47,056 nt of DNA from Phycisphaerales bacterium (GTDB taxonomy: Bacteria; Planctomycetota; Phycisphaerae; Phycisphaerales; UBA1924). Positions 17,300 to 26,590 of the stretch are shown here, in pieces (the first letter of the stretch is position 1; every line of letters begins with the position of its first letter). The position numbers and the translations under genes were made by a program. Under the pieces are notes generated by a model. That model had not been told where the DNA came from and did no database searches. It was given only the letters and a program-made list of their open reading frames with translations. The stretch lies in assembly GCA_027083355.1 (NCBI GenBank), contig JALWOY010000176.1:1-47056 (forward strand), given 5' to 3'.

Positions 17300-17445
17300 G
17301 TGATCGAACCGGATCCGGTGTGGGGAGATTGAGAATACACCGCACTGATCGGGTTGTTTCGCATTCTTTGGGGAGGTGTCTGCCCCAGCAGGAGTAGAGC
17401 GGCACTGTGCCGAAACGTTTTGACGCATTTGGAGGGAACAAGACC

Positions 17446-17994
17446 ATGAAGACTGCAAGCATCATCGCCATCGCCGGCTTGGCCACCGCGGCCAGCGCCC
17501 AGACCGTCATCGACCTGAGCGGTATCAACGTGGACGGCACCGCGCCGACCACGTTTACCGTCTTCCAGAGCGACCACGGCCCCATGACCACGCTCGACTT
17601 CGACCTGACGGTCGACGTCGGCGGCGTCGGTGGCAACGCCTCGTGGGGCAGCGAGGTCCACATCGCCTTGACCCACATCCCCAGCGGGTTCACCTTCACC
17701 GCCGACGGCAGCGACACCAACTTCGCCGACCTCGGTGCCGACGACCTCGTCTTCGGCTGGGGCAACTCGGGCGGTGTGTTCTCGTTCCAGGGCTCGATCG
17801 ACATGTCCGGCATGGGCCCGAGCGACACGTTCGGCGACTGGGAGATCACCCTCTCCGACGAGTTCGACGACTTCGGCATCGACCACACCTACCTCAGCGG
17901 CTCGACGATCACGATCAACAAGACGGTGCCCGCCCCGGGTGCTCTGGCCGTGATCGGGCTCGGCGGACTCGCGCTCTCGCGCCGCCGCCGGTAA
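17446..17994 (+). CDS. PEP-CTERM-type secreted protein
   Basis: A 182-residue exported protein. The signal peptide MKTASIIAIAGLATAASAQ is followed by a beta-rich domain dominated by Gly, Asp, Ser and Thr. The C-terminus is VPAPGALAVIGLGGLALSRR plus two more Arg: a PxPxG motif, a hydrophobic helix and an arginine cluster. This is the planctomycete form of the PEP-CTERM sorting signal, expected to be cleaved by an exosortase. No cysteine is present and I recognise no enzyme domain, so a surface or matrix protein is the best guess. The start at 17446 has GGAGGG 13 bases upstream. Confidence 0.85.
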   Translation: MKTASIIAIAGLATAASAQTVIDLSGINVDGTAPTTFTVFQSDHGPMTTLDFDLTVDVGGVGGNASWGSEVHIALTHIPSGFTFTADGSDTNFADLGADDLVFGWGNSGGVFSFQGSIDMSGMGPSDTFGDWEITLSDEFDDFGIDHTYLSGSTITINKTVPAPGALAVIGLGGLALSRRRR

Positions 17995-18033
17995 CAAGGG
18001 CAGGTATCTCCTCATGAATCGCAAGTGACCCAG

Positions 18034-18068
18034 ACCGGCCCTCGTGAAAGCGGGGGCCGGTTCTTTTT
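18034..18068 (+). terminator. Rho-independent terminator after the PEP-CTERM gene
   Basis: ACCGGCCC (18034-18041) pairs with GGGCCGGT (18054-18061), followed by TCTTTTT. It is 40 bp past the stop. A second perfect hairpin, CGGGGCGG/CCGCCCCG at 18073-18090, follows directly. Confidence 0.85.
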
Positions 18069-18124
18069 GCAGCGGGGCGGCTCCGCCCCGACAACCCGCC
18101 CTGTCGTGGAAGAAGGGGAAAGAC

Positions 18125-19873
18125 ATGTTGCTGCCCGAATGGTCACGCTATCACGTGGTTTCTTTGGTCTTTTCGGCGGGCCTGGTCTCGCCGGCATTCG
18201 CGCAGTCCGCGACCCGGCCCGCGGCCGACCTCGGGCGCGACCCGTGCCGGGCCGTGCTCCCGGGGGCACCCTCGCCGTTCACCGAAGAAGCCGCCGCACG
18301 CGGGATCTCCTATCACATCGGCGACCCCGACACGGGCTTCGCCACGCTCGCGATGGGGGCGGCCTCGTTCGCAGACCTCGACCGTGACGGCGACGCCGAC
18401 ATCATCTGTGTCGGCGACTTCAACGGGGCGGTCACGCTCTACGAGAACGACGGGACGGGCCACTTCACGCCCCACGCCGCCCCCGATGTCTTGAAGGCCA
18501 CCTGCGCGATCGCCGCCGACTACGACGGCGACAAGGACAACGATATTTTCATCGCCACATGGGAAGGGCCCGACGTCCTGCTCCGCAACGACGGGGGCTT
18601 CGTCTTCACCGATGTCTCCGCCCAGGCCGGGATCACCGGGGTGTTCGGCAGCGGCGGCGGGTGCGCATGGGCCGACGTCAACGGCGACGACCTGCTCGAC
18701 CTCTACGTCGCCAACCGCACCGGAACGCCCTATTCCGACGGCAGCGGCAACCTCACCCCGGACCCCAACCGCCTGTTCATCAACCAGGGCGACGGCACCT
18801 TCGTCGATATGGCGCCCGCGTTCGGCCTGACCCACGGCGACGAGCCCACGCTCCTCGGCGTCTTCGTTGATTTCGACCTCGACGGCGACCCCGATCTCTA
18901 CGAGGGCAACGACAAAGGCTCGTTCTGCATCGAACGATCGAACTACCTCTTCGAAAACGTCGGGGGCACCTTCGTCGATATCACCGCCGCCAGCGGCACA
19001 GAATCGTGCACAGACACCATGGGCATCGGCATCGGCGATTTCGACATGAACGGCTGGCCCGACCTCTACAACACCCACACCCCGCAGGCCCCCGGAAACA
19101 CGCTCCTGCTCAACAACGGCGACGGCACGTTCACGCAGGACGCCGCCGCGTTCGGCGTCGACAACCTCGCGCTCTCGTGGGGGTGCCTCTTCTTCGACCA
19201 CGACAACGACGGCGACCTCGCCATCTACGTCTGCGACACCTTCGAGCCGGACCACCTGTTCGACTACGACGGCACGCCCCCCGCGACAGAGATCGGCGCC
19301 CAGATGGGCGTCCACTCGGACGGCCGGTCCTACAACGTCGCCGCCGCCGACATCGACCTCGACGGCGACCTCGACCTGCTCATCGAACGCATCCCCGGCG
19401 ACATCGAGCTCTATATCAATCACGAGGGCGAGAAACGGCACTGGATCAGCCTCGAAATCCTCTACCGCGGCGGCAACCAGTACGCCATCGGCGCACTGGT
19501 CAGCGTCCGCACCGGCGACCGCACACAGATCGCCCAGGTCGTCGCCGGCGGCAATAGCTACCGCACGCAGAACGAGCTGGCCAGACACTTCGGCCTCGGG
19601 GATGCCTGTGTCGCCGACGAGATCACCGTCACCTGGCCCGACGGCACGACCCGGACACTCCACAACTACCCCGCCGACGCCCGCTACACCATCCTCCCGC
19701 TGGCCAACCTCGGCGACGGCAACGGCGACGGGGCCATCACCATCGACGACCTGCGGGGGCTTGCCGGTGCGTTCGGCCCGGTCCGCCCGGGCGCCGAGGT
19801 CTACGACATGGACGGCGACGCCGACATCGACCTGACGGACCTGATGCAACTCGTCCGCAAAGCCGGCGGTTGA
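18125..19873 (+). CDS. Secreted FG-GAP/VCBS-repeat protein with ASPIC/UnbV domain and C-terminal dockerin
   Basis: A 582-residue exported protein (CRTAC1-like). A signal peptide ends at SPAFAQ near residue 27. About seven VCBS/FG-GAP blades follow, each with a calcium loop: DLDRDGDADI, DYDGDKDNDI, DVNGDDLLDL, DFDLDGDPDL, DFDMNGWPDL, DHDNDGDLAI and DIDLDGDLDL. These form a beta-propeller. The region GGNQYAIGALVSVRTG to EITVTWPDG is an ASPIC/UnbV domain. The last 60 residues are two EF-hand-like repeats (DGNGDGAITIDDL and DMDGDADIDLTDL), a type I dockerin. Such proteins are thought to bind carbohydrate or protein outside the cell; the role here is inferred. The ATG at 18125 has AAGGGGAAAG upstream. 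Confidence 0.88.
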   Translation: MLLPEWSRYHVVSLVFSAGLVSPAFAQSATRPAADLGRDPCRAVLPGAPSPFTEEAAARGISYHIGDPDTGFATLAMGAASFADLDRDGDADIICVGDFNGAVTLYENDGTGHFTPHAAPDVLKATCAIAADYDGDKDNDIFIATWEGPDVLLRNDGGFVFTDVSAQAGITGVFGSGGGCAWADVNGDDLLDLYVANRTGTPYSDGSGNLTPDPNRLFINQGDGTFVDMAPAFGLTHGDEPTLLGVFVDFDLDGDPDLYEGNDKGSFCIERSNYLFENVGGTFVDITAASGTESCTDTMGIGIGDFDMNGWPDLYNTHTPQAPGNTLLLNNGDGTFTQDAAAFGVDNLALSWGCLFFDHDNDGDLAIYVCDTFEPDHLFDYDGTPPATEIGAQMGVHSDGRSYNVAAADIDLDGDLDLLIERIPGDIELYINHEGEKRHWISLEILYRGGNQYAIGALVSVRTGDRTQIAQVVAGGNSYRTQNELARHFGLGDACVADEITVTWPDGTTRTLHNYPADARYTILPLANLGDGNGDGAITIDDLRGLAGAFGPVRPGAEVYDMDGDADIDLTDLMQLVRKAGG

Positions 19874-20062
19874 CCGATCCCGGCCGCCCGATCAATCCGC
19901 ATGATCGCGTTTCATGAGCCTCGGTGTGTTTCCAGACGCCGACACTGAGGATGCGCGCGCAGCCGAAGTGTCGGATCGGGCGCGTCCACCCAGCACGATC
20001 CGACGCGCCGCGTGCTCGGCGTCGGTGTCCGGCACACCGCAATGACCACGACAGGTGGGCCG

Positions 20063-20095
20063 CAAAGAAAACACCCCGCCGTTCTGGCGGGGTGT
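20063..20095 (-). terminator. Rho-independent terminator after clpC
   Basis: ACACCCCGCC (20071-20080) pairs perfectly with GGCGGGGTGT (20086-20095) around a 5-base loop. On the minus strand the stem is followed by TTTCTTTG. It lies 35 bp past the clpC stop. The 190 bp between it and the FG-GAP gene hold no gene, only an 8-bp inverted repeat CCGACACT/AGTGTCGG at 19939-19974. Confidence 0.85.
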
Positions 20096-20129
20096 GTCGT
20101 GTCATCCCGGATTACCGACACGCGCGGGG

Positions 20130-22658
20130 TTACGTCGACTGCGTCGCCATCGGCTTGTCGCCCGTGTCGCCCGCGTCCTGATCCCGGTGCGTCGCCTTGA
20201 ACAGCAGCTCGTCGGCGCCCTCGGCGTGATCGATCACGATGTGGTTCTTGCCGTGCAGCACGCCCGAGAGCAACTGCTCGCTCAGGGGGTCCTCGATGTA
20301 CGTCCCCAGCGCCCGGCGCAGCGGGCGGGCGCCGAAGTCCGGGTTGTACCCCTTGTCGATCAGGAACTCCTTCGCCGCGTCGGTCAGCTCGATCACGAAG
20401 CCCTTCTCTTCGAGCCGCTTGCCGACCTTGGCGACCTCGAACTCGATGATGTGCACCAGGTCCTCCCGGCTCAGCGGGCGGAACACGATCACCTCGTCCA
20501 GACGGTTGATGAACTCGGGGCGGAAGAACCGCTCGATCTCCTTCATCAGGATCGTCTTGATGTTCTCGTGGCTCCGGTCCTCGCTCGCGGGCTGGAAGCC
20601 GAAGCCCCCGCCGCCCTTGATCAGATCGGCCCCGATGTTGCTCGTCATGATGAGGATCGTGTTCTTGAAGTCCACGTGCCGCCCGAACGAGTCGGTCAGC
20701 CGGCCCTCTTCCATGATCTGCAGCAGCATATTGAACACGTCCGGGTGCGCCTTCTCGACCTCGTCGAGCAGCACCACCGCGTAGGGCCGACGCCGGATCT
20801 GCTCGGTCAGCTGCCCGCCCTCTTCATAGCCGACATACCCGGGGGGCGCGCCGACGAGACGGCTGACCGTGTGCTTCTCCATGTACTCGGACATATCGAG
20901 ATGGATCAGCGCGTCGGCGTCGCCGAACATGAACTCCGCCAGCGCCTTGCTCAGCAGCGTCTTGCCAACGCCGGAGGGGCCCACGAAGATGAACGAACCC
21001 ATCGGACGCTTCGGATCCTTCAGGCCCGCACGCGCCCGCCGGATCGCCTTGGACACCGACTTGATCGCGTCGTCCTGGCTCACCACGCTCTTGTGCAGCT
21101 CCTCCTCGAGGTGCATCAGACGCGCGGCCTCCTCCTTCTCCAGCTTCTGGAGAGGCACACCCGTCATCTTCGAAACAACCTCGGCGATCACCTCCTCGTC
21201 CACCTCGCCGTCGATCTCCTGCGAACGCGCACGCCACTCGGCCTGCATGTCCTCCTTCTTCTTCTGCAACCGGCTCGCCTGATCCCGCAGCTCGGCCGCC
21301 TTCTCGTAGTCCGCGTTCTTGACCGCCTCGTCCTTCTCGATCGTCAGACGCTCGATCTCCGCCTCGATCTCCGCCAGGTTCGGCGGCTTGCTCATGCTGC
21401 GGATTCGCACACGGGCGCCCGCCTCGTCGATCACGTCGATCGACTTGTCCGGCTGCACCCGGCCCGTGATATACCGACCGCTCAGCTCGACCGCCGCCGC
21501 GACCGCCTCGTCCGTGATCTTCACGCGGTGGTGCGCCTCGTACTTGTCGCGCAGCCCCTTGAGGATCTCGATCGTCTGCTCGTTGCTCGGCGGGTCCACC
21601 GGGATCGACTGGAACCGACGCGCCAGCGCCGCGTCCTTCTCGATGTACTTGCGGTACTCGTCGAACGTCGTCGCACCGATGCACTGGATCTCGCCGCGCG
21701 CCAGCGCCGGCTTGAGCACGTTCGACGCGTCGATCGCGCCCTCCGCGCCGCCCGCGCCCACCAGCGTGTGCAGCTCGTCGATGAACAGGATCACGTTCTT
21801 CGCCCGCCGAACCTCGTTCATCACCGCCTTGATCCGTTCCTCGAACTGACCGCGGTACTTCGTCCCCGCGACCATCATCGCGAGGTCCAGCACCACGAGC
21901 CGCTTGTCGAAAAGAATCTCCGGCACGTCGTTGGCCACGATCCGCTGGGCGAGCCCCTCGATGATCGCCGTCTTGCCCACGCCCGCCTCGCCGAGCAAAA
22001 CCGGGTTGTTCTTCGTCCGGCGGCAAAGCACCTGCGTCACACGCTCGATCTCGTTGACACGACCGATCACCGGGTCCAGCTGGCCCTCTTTCGCGAGCTC
22101 CGTCAGGTCACGACCGAACGAGTCGAGCGCCGGCGTCTTGGACTTGCCCCGGGCCTTGCCCGACGCGCCCGGCTCGCCGCCGCCCGCCAGCGCCGCCTCG
22201 CCCTCCTCGCCGGACTCGCCCCCGGCGCCCAGAAGGTTCAGCACCTCCTCGCGCACCTCGTCGAGCTTCAGCCCGAGATTCATCAGCACCTGCGCCGCCA
22301 CCCCGTCGTGCTCACGCAGCAGACCCAGCAGCAAATGCTCGGTGCCCACATAATTGTGGTTCAGGCTCCGGGCCTCCTCGATCGCACACTCGATGACCTT
22401 CTTCGCCCGCGGCGTCTGGGGCAGCTTGCCCATCATCACCACCTCGGGCCCAGCCTTCACCAGCTTCTCGACCTCGAGGCGGACCTTGCGAAGATCCACG
22501 TCCAGATTCTTCAGGACGTTCGCCCCGACCCCAGAGCCTTCCTTCACCAGACCAAGAAGGATGTGCTCGGTCCCGATGTACTCGTGATTGAAACGCTGGG
22601 CCTCCTGGTTCGCCAGCGCCATGACCTTGCGGGCTCGATCGGTGAATCGCTCAAACAT
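20130..22658 (-). CDS. clpC: ClpC-type AAA+ unfoldase, ATPase subunit of the Clp protease
   Basis: A hexameric unfoldase that feeds substrates to ClpP. The 842-residue protein begins with [20 protein letters not shown], the ClpC N-domain with two Clp-N repeats (to about 145). The first AAA module has Walker A GEAGVGKT at 223-230 and Walker B ILFIDE at 290-295. A UVR-type coiled coil (about 427-475) with [11 protein letters not shown] marks it as ClpC rather than ClpA. The second AAA module has GPSGVGKT at 560-567. The C-terminus has [12 protein letters not shown] and ILF-type substrate motifs, with a 25-residue acidic tail. The ATG at 22658 has GAGGGAG upstream; the longer frame to 22757 lacks support. 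No clpP, mcsA or mcsB adjoins it. Confidence 0.96.
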   Translation of the reverse strand: MFERFTDRARKVMALANQEAQRFNHEYIGTEHILLGLVKEGSGVGANVLKNLDVDLRKVRLEVEKLVKAGPEVVMMGKLPQTPRAKKVIECAIEEARSLNHNYVGTEHLLLGLLREHDGVAAQVLMNLGLKLDEVREEVLNLLGAGGESGEEGEAALAGGGEPGASGKARGKSKTPALDSFGRDLTELAKEGQLDPVIGRVNEIERVTQVLCRRTKNNPVLLGEAGVGKTAIIEGLAQRIVANDVPEILFDKRLVVLDLAMMVAGTKYRGQFEERIKAVMNEVRRAKNVILFIDELHTLVGAGGAEGAIDASNVLKPALARGEIQCIGATTFDEYRKYIEKDAALARRFQSIPVDPPSNEQTIEILKGLRDKYEAHHRVKITDEAVAAAVELSGRYITGRVQPDKSIDVIDEAGARVRIRSMSKPPNLAEIEAEIERLTIEKDEAVKNADYEKAAELRDQASRLQKKKEDMQAEWRARSQEIDGEVDEEVIAEVVSKMTGVPLQKLEKEEAARLMHLEEELHKSVVSQDDAIKSVSKAIRRARAGLKDPKRPMGSFIFVGPSGVGKTLLSKALAEFMFGDADALIHLDMSEYMEKHTVSRLVGAPPGYVGYEEGGQLTEQIRRRPYAVVLLDEVEKAHPDVFNMLLQIMEEGRLTDSFGRHVDFKNTILIMTSNIGADLIKGGGGFGFQPASEDRSHENIKTILMKEIERFFRPEFINRLDEVIVFRPLSREDLVHIIEFEVAKVGKRLEEKGFVIELTDAAKEFLIDKGYNPDFGARPLRRALGTYIEDPLSEQLLSGVLHGKNHIVIDHAEGADELLFKATHRDQDAGDTGDKPMATQST

Positions 22659-22927
22659 GCCGTACTCCCTCGCGCCTCGCCTCGGCGGACGCTCAAGCAG
22701 AACACCACCCCGTTGCGGTGCCCTCAGAACCAGAAGCGTAGAACGCCTCCAGAACACATACGTTCTTCGGCCCGCCGCGATCGATCTCTCACTACAAAAC
22801 TGCGGGCCTCATCGACCGTATCGGCTGCATTCGACGTGCCCGCCGACTCGATCAGAAGAATCACCCCCCCTCGACCCGAAACCCCCGTTGTGATCCGAAT
22901 CCGCAGGACACTGAAACCAAATCCGGC

Positions 22928-22950
22928 AAAAACACCCGCCGAAATGGCGT
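22928..22950 (-). terminator. Possible terminator between the lipoprotein gene and clpC
   Basis: On the minus strand CGCC and GGCG (with an imperfect outer CAC/GTG) flank ATTTC and lead into GGTGTTTTT. The stem is short. The 305-bp stretch 22659-22963 holds no gene; it should carry the clpC promoter, but I see no clear hexamers. Confidence 0.45.
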
Positions 22951-22963
22951 GAATCCAGCGAAA

Positions 22964-24076
22964 TCACCCCCCATATCCAGTGGCCAATTTCTGGTCCGCG
23001 ACAACCCGGATGGGAATGATCTTTTCATCGACCGACCTGTCGTGCAGATCCCGCAGCACCACCTTCAGCCGGTACGCCCCCACCGTCAGCGTGCGGGGCA
23101 GCTCGATCCGGTCGACCAGAAAATAATCGTGCAGGCGGGTCTTCGACCGGTACACCGTGACCTGCTCGGGCCGACGCCACGCCAGCAGTCCATCCGACTC
23201 GTGGTACAGAAGCACCTCCTGCCCGAGCCGGACCTCCCACGTCTCATCCGCCCCCGAGCCCCCGGCCGAATCGAGCACAGGAACCTGATCAAAGTGGGCG
23301 GCCTCGGTGTAGACGATCATCGGGATCGGCCGACCCGCCACAAACCCGTCCCGGCCCAGCTCGGTGTACCGCCCGAACGCCTCGACACGCGAACAAAGCT
23401 CCGCCCGGGCGATCTCGATCGGTTCGCCCTCGTCGAGCACCGCGGACCGGGACGCCAGCGAGTCCTCGAAAGCCGCTCGGCCCTTCGAAGCGCCCGTCAG
23501 CACCTCATCCAGCGCTAATACCACCTCGCGCTGCTCCACCGGGAGCCTGTCGACGAGGGCGTTCAGCCCGGGCGCCGCCGACCCGGTCGCCGCCCGCAAC
23601 GACACCAGCCGAACGGCCAGGGCGTACGGATCTTCGCCGTACATCGACTCGAGCATCCCCGCCGCATCGGCCGACACAGAACGCAGCAGGTCCTCGGGAC
23701 CCGGACCACCCGCGGCACGCACATCCGCACCCCCCGCGCCGGCGTCGTCCGCCGATTTCTGTTCGGATGTCGCCGCCTGGACAACCGGTTTGGTTGCCGA
23801 CTCGGCCGCCGCCGCCTGCTTTGTCTCACGGCGAGGCGGGGGTTTCATCAGCGCGTCGAGTTCGTCGAGGCCTCGTTCGAAGTTTTCTGTCAGCCGCCCG
23901 AGATCGGGTTTTTCGTCGGATGCCGGGGTGTCGCCCTCGTTACGCAGTGCTTCGAGGCCCGAGTTGACGGGCGCTTGCGCGGGCGCGGTCTGATCCGCCG
24001 TCGACGGCGAAGCACAACCACCGGCGAACGCCACGAGCGCACAAGGCACACACCACCACATCCTGCATCGGTTCAC
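22964..24076 (-). CDS. Predicted lipoprotein of unknown function
   Basis: A 370-residue secreted protein. The N-terminus VNRCRMWWCVPCALVAFAGG is followed by a cysteine, giving a plausible lipobox (AGGC). A low-complexity Ala/Thr/Gln-rich linker (to about 115) follows, then a helical region with LLRSVSADAAGMLESMYGED and a beta-rich C-terminal domain with EVRLGQEVLLYHESDGLLAW. The last 60 residues (YRLKVVLRDLHDRSVDEKII) look like an immunoglobulin-like strand pattern. The GTG at 24076 has a perfect AGGAGGT site. I do not recognise the family. It follows holA by 77 bp. Confidence 0.78.
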   Translation of the reverse strand: MNRCRMWWCVPCALVAFAGGCASPSTADQTAPAQAPVNSGLEALRNEGDTPASDEKPDLGRLTENFERGLDELDALMKPPPRRETKQAAAAESATKPVVQAATSEQKSADDAGAGGADVRAAGGPGPEDLLRSVSADAAGMLESMYGEDPYALAVRLVSLRAATGSAAPGLNALVDRLPVEQREVVLALDEVLTGASKGRAAFEDSLASRSAVLDEGEPIEIARAELCSRVEAFGRYTELGRDGFVAGRPIPMIVYTEAAHFDQVPVLDSAGGSGADETWEVRLGQEVLLYHESDGLLAWRRPEQVTVYRSKTRLHDYFLVDRIELPRTLTVGAYRLKVVLRDLHDRSVDEKIIPIRVVADQKLATGYGG

Positions 24077-24153
24077 GAGGACCTCCTGTCCAACCGGGTT
24101 CACCGTCTCGTTTATCGGCCGGCCGACCCTCGGGGCTTTGCAGACCGTGCGCC

Positions 24154-25158
24154 TCAGCGCAGCACCTGCGCGAACCGCGCCGCCAGCACCTCGAGCGACA
24201 CCGCGGGCCTACCCACCCCGCTCTTGCCCTTGGCGTCCGTCTCGATCGCGTCGGTGAGAAGCGCCCGAAGCGCCCCGCGGTCGGCCCGCCTCGCCGCGGC
24301 CTCGATCGGCCGGAGCCGATCGCCCCAGAGTTTGCGGGCCTTGCCCACCTCGGCGGGCCTCGCGCCGCCCCGGGCCGAAAGGGCATACAGGCTCGCCGCC
24401 AGTTGCGCCGCAGCCATCGCCACCGGCACATGCGCATCCCGCGGGGCGCTGTCCAGAATCCGGCGCACCGCCCCCACCGCCGCCGCCGCGTCACCCGTCA
24501 ACAACGGCTCCTGCACCGCCCAAGGCTCGATCTCGCGCGAGCTCGCCGACATCTGCGACACCAGATCCGGGGTGATCCGCCCCTCCGAAGATTCCTTCGC
24601 CGCCAGAGCGAGCTTCTCGAGCTCGGACGACAGCCGGGCCAGGTCCGGCCCCACCCGGTCCACCAGCATCCACGCCGAACGCTCGTCGATCTCGGCCTCC
24701 AGCCGCTTCTTCGCACGCACCCGGCACCACTTCATCGCCTGCTCGGGCGTGACGGCCTTGCACTCGACGACCGCCCCCACCGCACCGATCATCTTGTCGA
24801 GCTTGCCGGGACGCCACGCCTCGGCCCGCAGCAGCAGCGTCGCCCCGTCGCACGGAGACTGCACATACCGCTCGACCAGCGGACGGTTCTCCTTGCCCAC
24901 GAACGCCTCGGCGTTGTCGACGATCACCAGCTTGTGGCTGTCCATCAGGCCGAAACTGCGGCACTCGTCGAGGATCGCCGCCGGCTCGTCCTTCTCCCCG
25001 TCGAAAAGAAACACACCCACCCCGCCGTGCGCCGCCTCGAGCGACTCCTTCAACGCCGACGTGTGGTGCGCCCGCAGGAACGCCTCTTTGCCCTTGAGCA
25101 GCACGACGCGGCACGAAGCGTCGGGGGCACGGGACGCGGCTGTGGGTTTCCGGGCCAT
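24154..25158 (-). CDS. holA: DNA polymerase III delta subunit
   Basis: The delta subunit opens the beta clamp (DnaN, encoded at 34164) during clamp loading. The 334-residue length is typical. The N-terminal AAA-like domain shows VVLLKGKEAFLR near residue 18 and SHKLVIVDNAEAFV near 75. It also has the characteristic WCRVRAKKRLEAEIDERSAW linker, LARLSSELEKLAL near 190 and a helical C-terminal collar (PVAMAAAQLAASLYALS). As usual for delta, no Walker motif is present. The ATG at 25158 starts the usual N-terminus; a longer frame to 25200 is possible. It lies 72 bp behind the thioesterase gene. Confidence 0.88.
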   Translation of the reverse strand: MARKPTAASRAPDASCRVVLLKGKEAFLRAHHTSALKESLEAAHGGVGVFLFDGEKDEPAAILDECRSFGLMDSHKLVIVDNAEAFVGKENRPLVERYVQSPCDGATLLLRAEAWRPGKLDKMIGAVGAVVECKAVTPEQAMKWCRVRAKKRLEAEIDERSAWMLVDRVGPDLARLSSELEKLALAAKESSEGRITPDLVSQMSASSREIEPWAVQEPLLTGDAAAAVGAVRRILDSAPRDAHVPVAMAAAQLAASLYALSARGGARPAEVGKARKLWGDRLRPIEAAARRADRGALRALLTDAIETDAKGKSGVGRPAVSLEVLAARFAQVLR

Positions 25159-25230
25159 GCCCGGAGCATACGCGACGCAAGCAGACGCCGATTCGGGCAA
25201 CAGCCACGGCCGGCGACCGCAGGCCGGACA

Positions 25231-25716
25231 TCAGCCCGCCGACCTGCCCCCGAGCCACGCCGGCAGGGGCCGGGGTCGGCCCGATCGCTCGACACACGCC
25301 AGCTCCGTCGTCGCCACCGCGCACACGCCGTCGTCCGGCACCGCCGGGTCGGTCACGTCCGGCTCGCGCCCGCCGCGCTCGAGCAGCACGATCTCGTAGC
25401 GGTGCCTGATCCGCACCGCCCCCATCGGCTCGACACGCACGCGGACCTCCACCAGGTCGTCGTACCGGATCGGCCGCCGATAGCGGATCTCCATCTTCGT
25501 CACCACCAGGAACACCCCCGCCGCTTCCATCGCGGCGTACGACGTGCCGGCGGCCCGCAGCAGGTCCGTCCGCGCGATCTCCAGCCAGGGCGCATAACTG
25601 GCGTGGTGCACCACCCCCATCGGGTCGCATTCGTGATACCGCACCCGGATCCGTGTGGCCCCCTCGGTCGGGATGGGCCGGTCCGGGGCGGCGTCTGTTT
25701 CTGAATCAATCCGCAT
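25231..25716 (-). CDS. Acyl-CoA thioesterase of the YbgC/4-hydroxybenzoyl-CoA family
   Basis: A 161-residue hotdog-fold protein. The active-site stretch YHECDPMGVVHHASYAPWLE (about 26-45) has the conserved Asp and the YxxW/LE motif of the YbgC/FadM group. The central IRYRRPIRYDDLVEVRVRVE is the standard second half. The family hydrolyses short- or medium-chain acyl-CoA; the true substrate cannot be read from sequence. In proteobacteria ybgC belongs to the tol-pal envelope cluster, whereas here it lies between a membrane protein and holA. The start at 25716 is chosen as the ATG nearest the domain; a GTG start upstream is possible. Confidence 0.88.
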   Translation of the reverse strand: MRIDSETDAAPDRPIPTEGATRIRVRYHECDPMGVVHHASYAPWLEIARTDLLRAAGTSYAAMEAAGVFLVVTKMEIRYRRPIRYDDLVEVRVRVEPMGAVRIRHRYEIVLLERGGREPDVTDPAVPDDGVCAVATTELACVERSGRPRPLPAWLGGRSAG

Positions 25717-25752
25717 CGCCCAGTCTACGCGGACGCCCACGGGTCAACCGCA

Positions 25753-26589
25753 TCAGGGCCCGGACCGCAGCATCTCGGTCATGTCGCGGAACATGGCCGA
25801 GATACGGATCTTCTGGTGCCCGCTCATGTGCGCGCCGATCTTGTTGTTCATCAGGTCGAACACGCGCACGACTTCCGACGCACCCACCTTGCCCTTCTTG
25901 AACCGGTTCAGATCCCGCCGCGCCTGCCGCCGGCCCTCTTCGAGCAGCTCCTCAGGCGTGTGCTCGCCCACCTCGCCGTCGGCGAAATCGAACATCGACA
26001 CCATGCCCAGGTACGCGTCGCGCAGGTACGCCTCACGCTCCGGCTCGGGCGCGTTGGGGTCGTACGCCGCGGCGTACTTGTCCGACACGTCGACCGCCAG
26101 GCGGGAAATATTTTCTTCCAGCTGGGCGCGGGCCTCACCCGAGATCATCGACGCGAACATCGCCAACAATACCGAATCGCCCGAGCCGATCTTCCGCAGC
26201 CGCTCGACGAGCTGCTCGATCAACGCGAGCCTTTCTTCGAGCGGCAACCGGTTGAAGTCGTCCGTCAGCAGGGTGTACTCGAACAGGGTGTCGAGCGAAT
26301 CGTGCGCATAATCGGGCGGCGGCTGGACCCGCACCGCCAGCCAGACCCACAACCCGCCCCCGATGAGCAGCACCACCAGCACCGCGGCGGAGACGCGGCG
26401 ATGCCGGCCGACCAGCCCCGCCCCGGCCGAGACCATCTCGCCCGGCGACATCCGCAACGCGCGAGCGACGGCCGACACGCACGAGCGCGCGATGCCGCGT
26501 CGGGGTTTTTTCTCCACGTTCCCCTCGACGCCGGGCGGATCGTCCAGCAGCGGTTCGTGCAGGCCGGAATGGATCGGTCGGGTTTCCAT
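25753..26589 (-). CDS. Single-pass membrane protein of unknown function
   Basis: A 278-residue protein with a basic cytoplasmic N-terminus, one membrane helix (VSAAVLVVLLIGGGLWVWLA, about 67-86) and an external, mostly helical domain rich in charged residues. The region DDFNRLPLEERLALIEQLVE to FADGEVGEHTPEELLEEGRR resembles proteins with repeated helical hairpins, but I do not recognise a family. The ATG at 26589 lies one base past the stop of the pseudopilin gene, so the two should be co-translated. It may be an accessory protein of the same secretion system; that is inference from position only. Confidence 0.75.
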   Translation of the reverse strand: METRPIHSGLHEPLLDDPPGVEGNVEKKPRRGIARSCVSAVARALRMSPGEMVSAGAGLVGRHRRVSAAVLVVLLIGGGLWVWLAVRVQPPPDYAHDSLDTLFEYTLLTDDFNRLPLEERLALIEQLVERLRKIGSGDSVLLAMFASMISGEARAQLEENISRLAVDVSDKYAAAYDPNAPEPEREAYLRDAYLGMVSMFDFADGEVGEHTPEELLEEGRRQARRDLNRFKKGKVGASEVVRVFDLMNNKIGAHMSGHQKIRISAMFRDMTEMLRSGP

Positions 26590-26590
26590 T

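Noticed and set aside
17100-17406. A sigma-54 promoter for the PEP-CTERM gene, as in PrsK/PrsR-controlled systems
   Set aside because: No TGGCAC-N5-TTGC-like element was found; a sigma-70-like pair fits better.
17128-18126. A 332-codon minus-strand frame across the PEP-CTERM gene and its promoter
   Set aside because: It crosses a terminator and an AT-rich regulatory region, and its sequence resembles no protein family.
22659-22757. An N-terminal extension of ClpC
   Set aside because: [11 protein letters not shown] at 22658 is the conserved family start with a good ribosome site; the upstream residues are not ClpC-like.
20055-22952. A 965-codon plus-strand frame opposite clpC
   Set aside because: Pure antisense shadow: the minus strand encodes an unmistakable ClpC.
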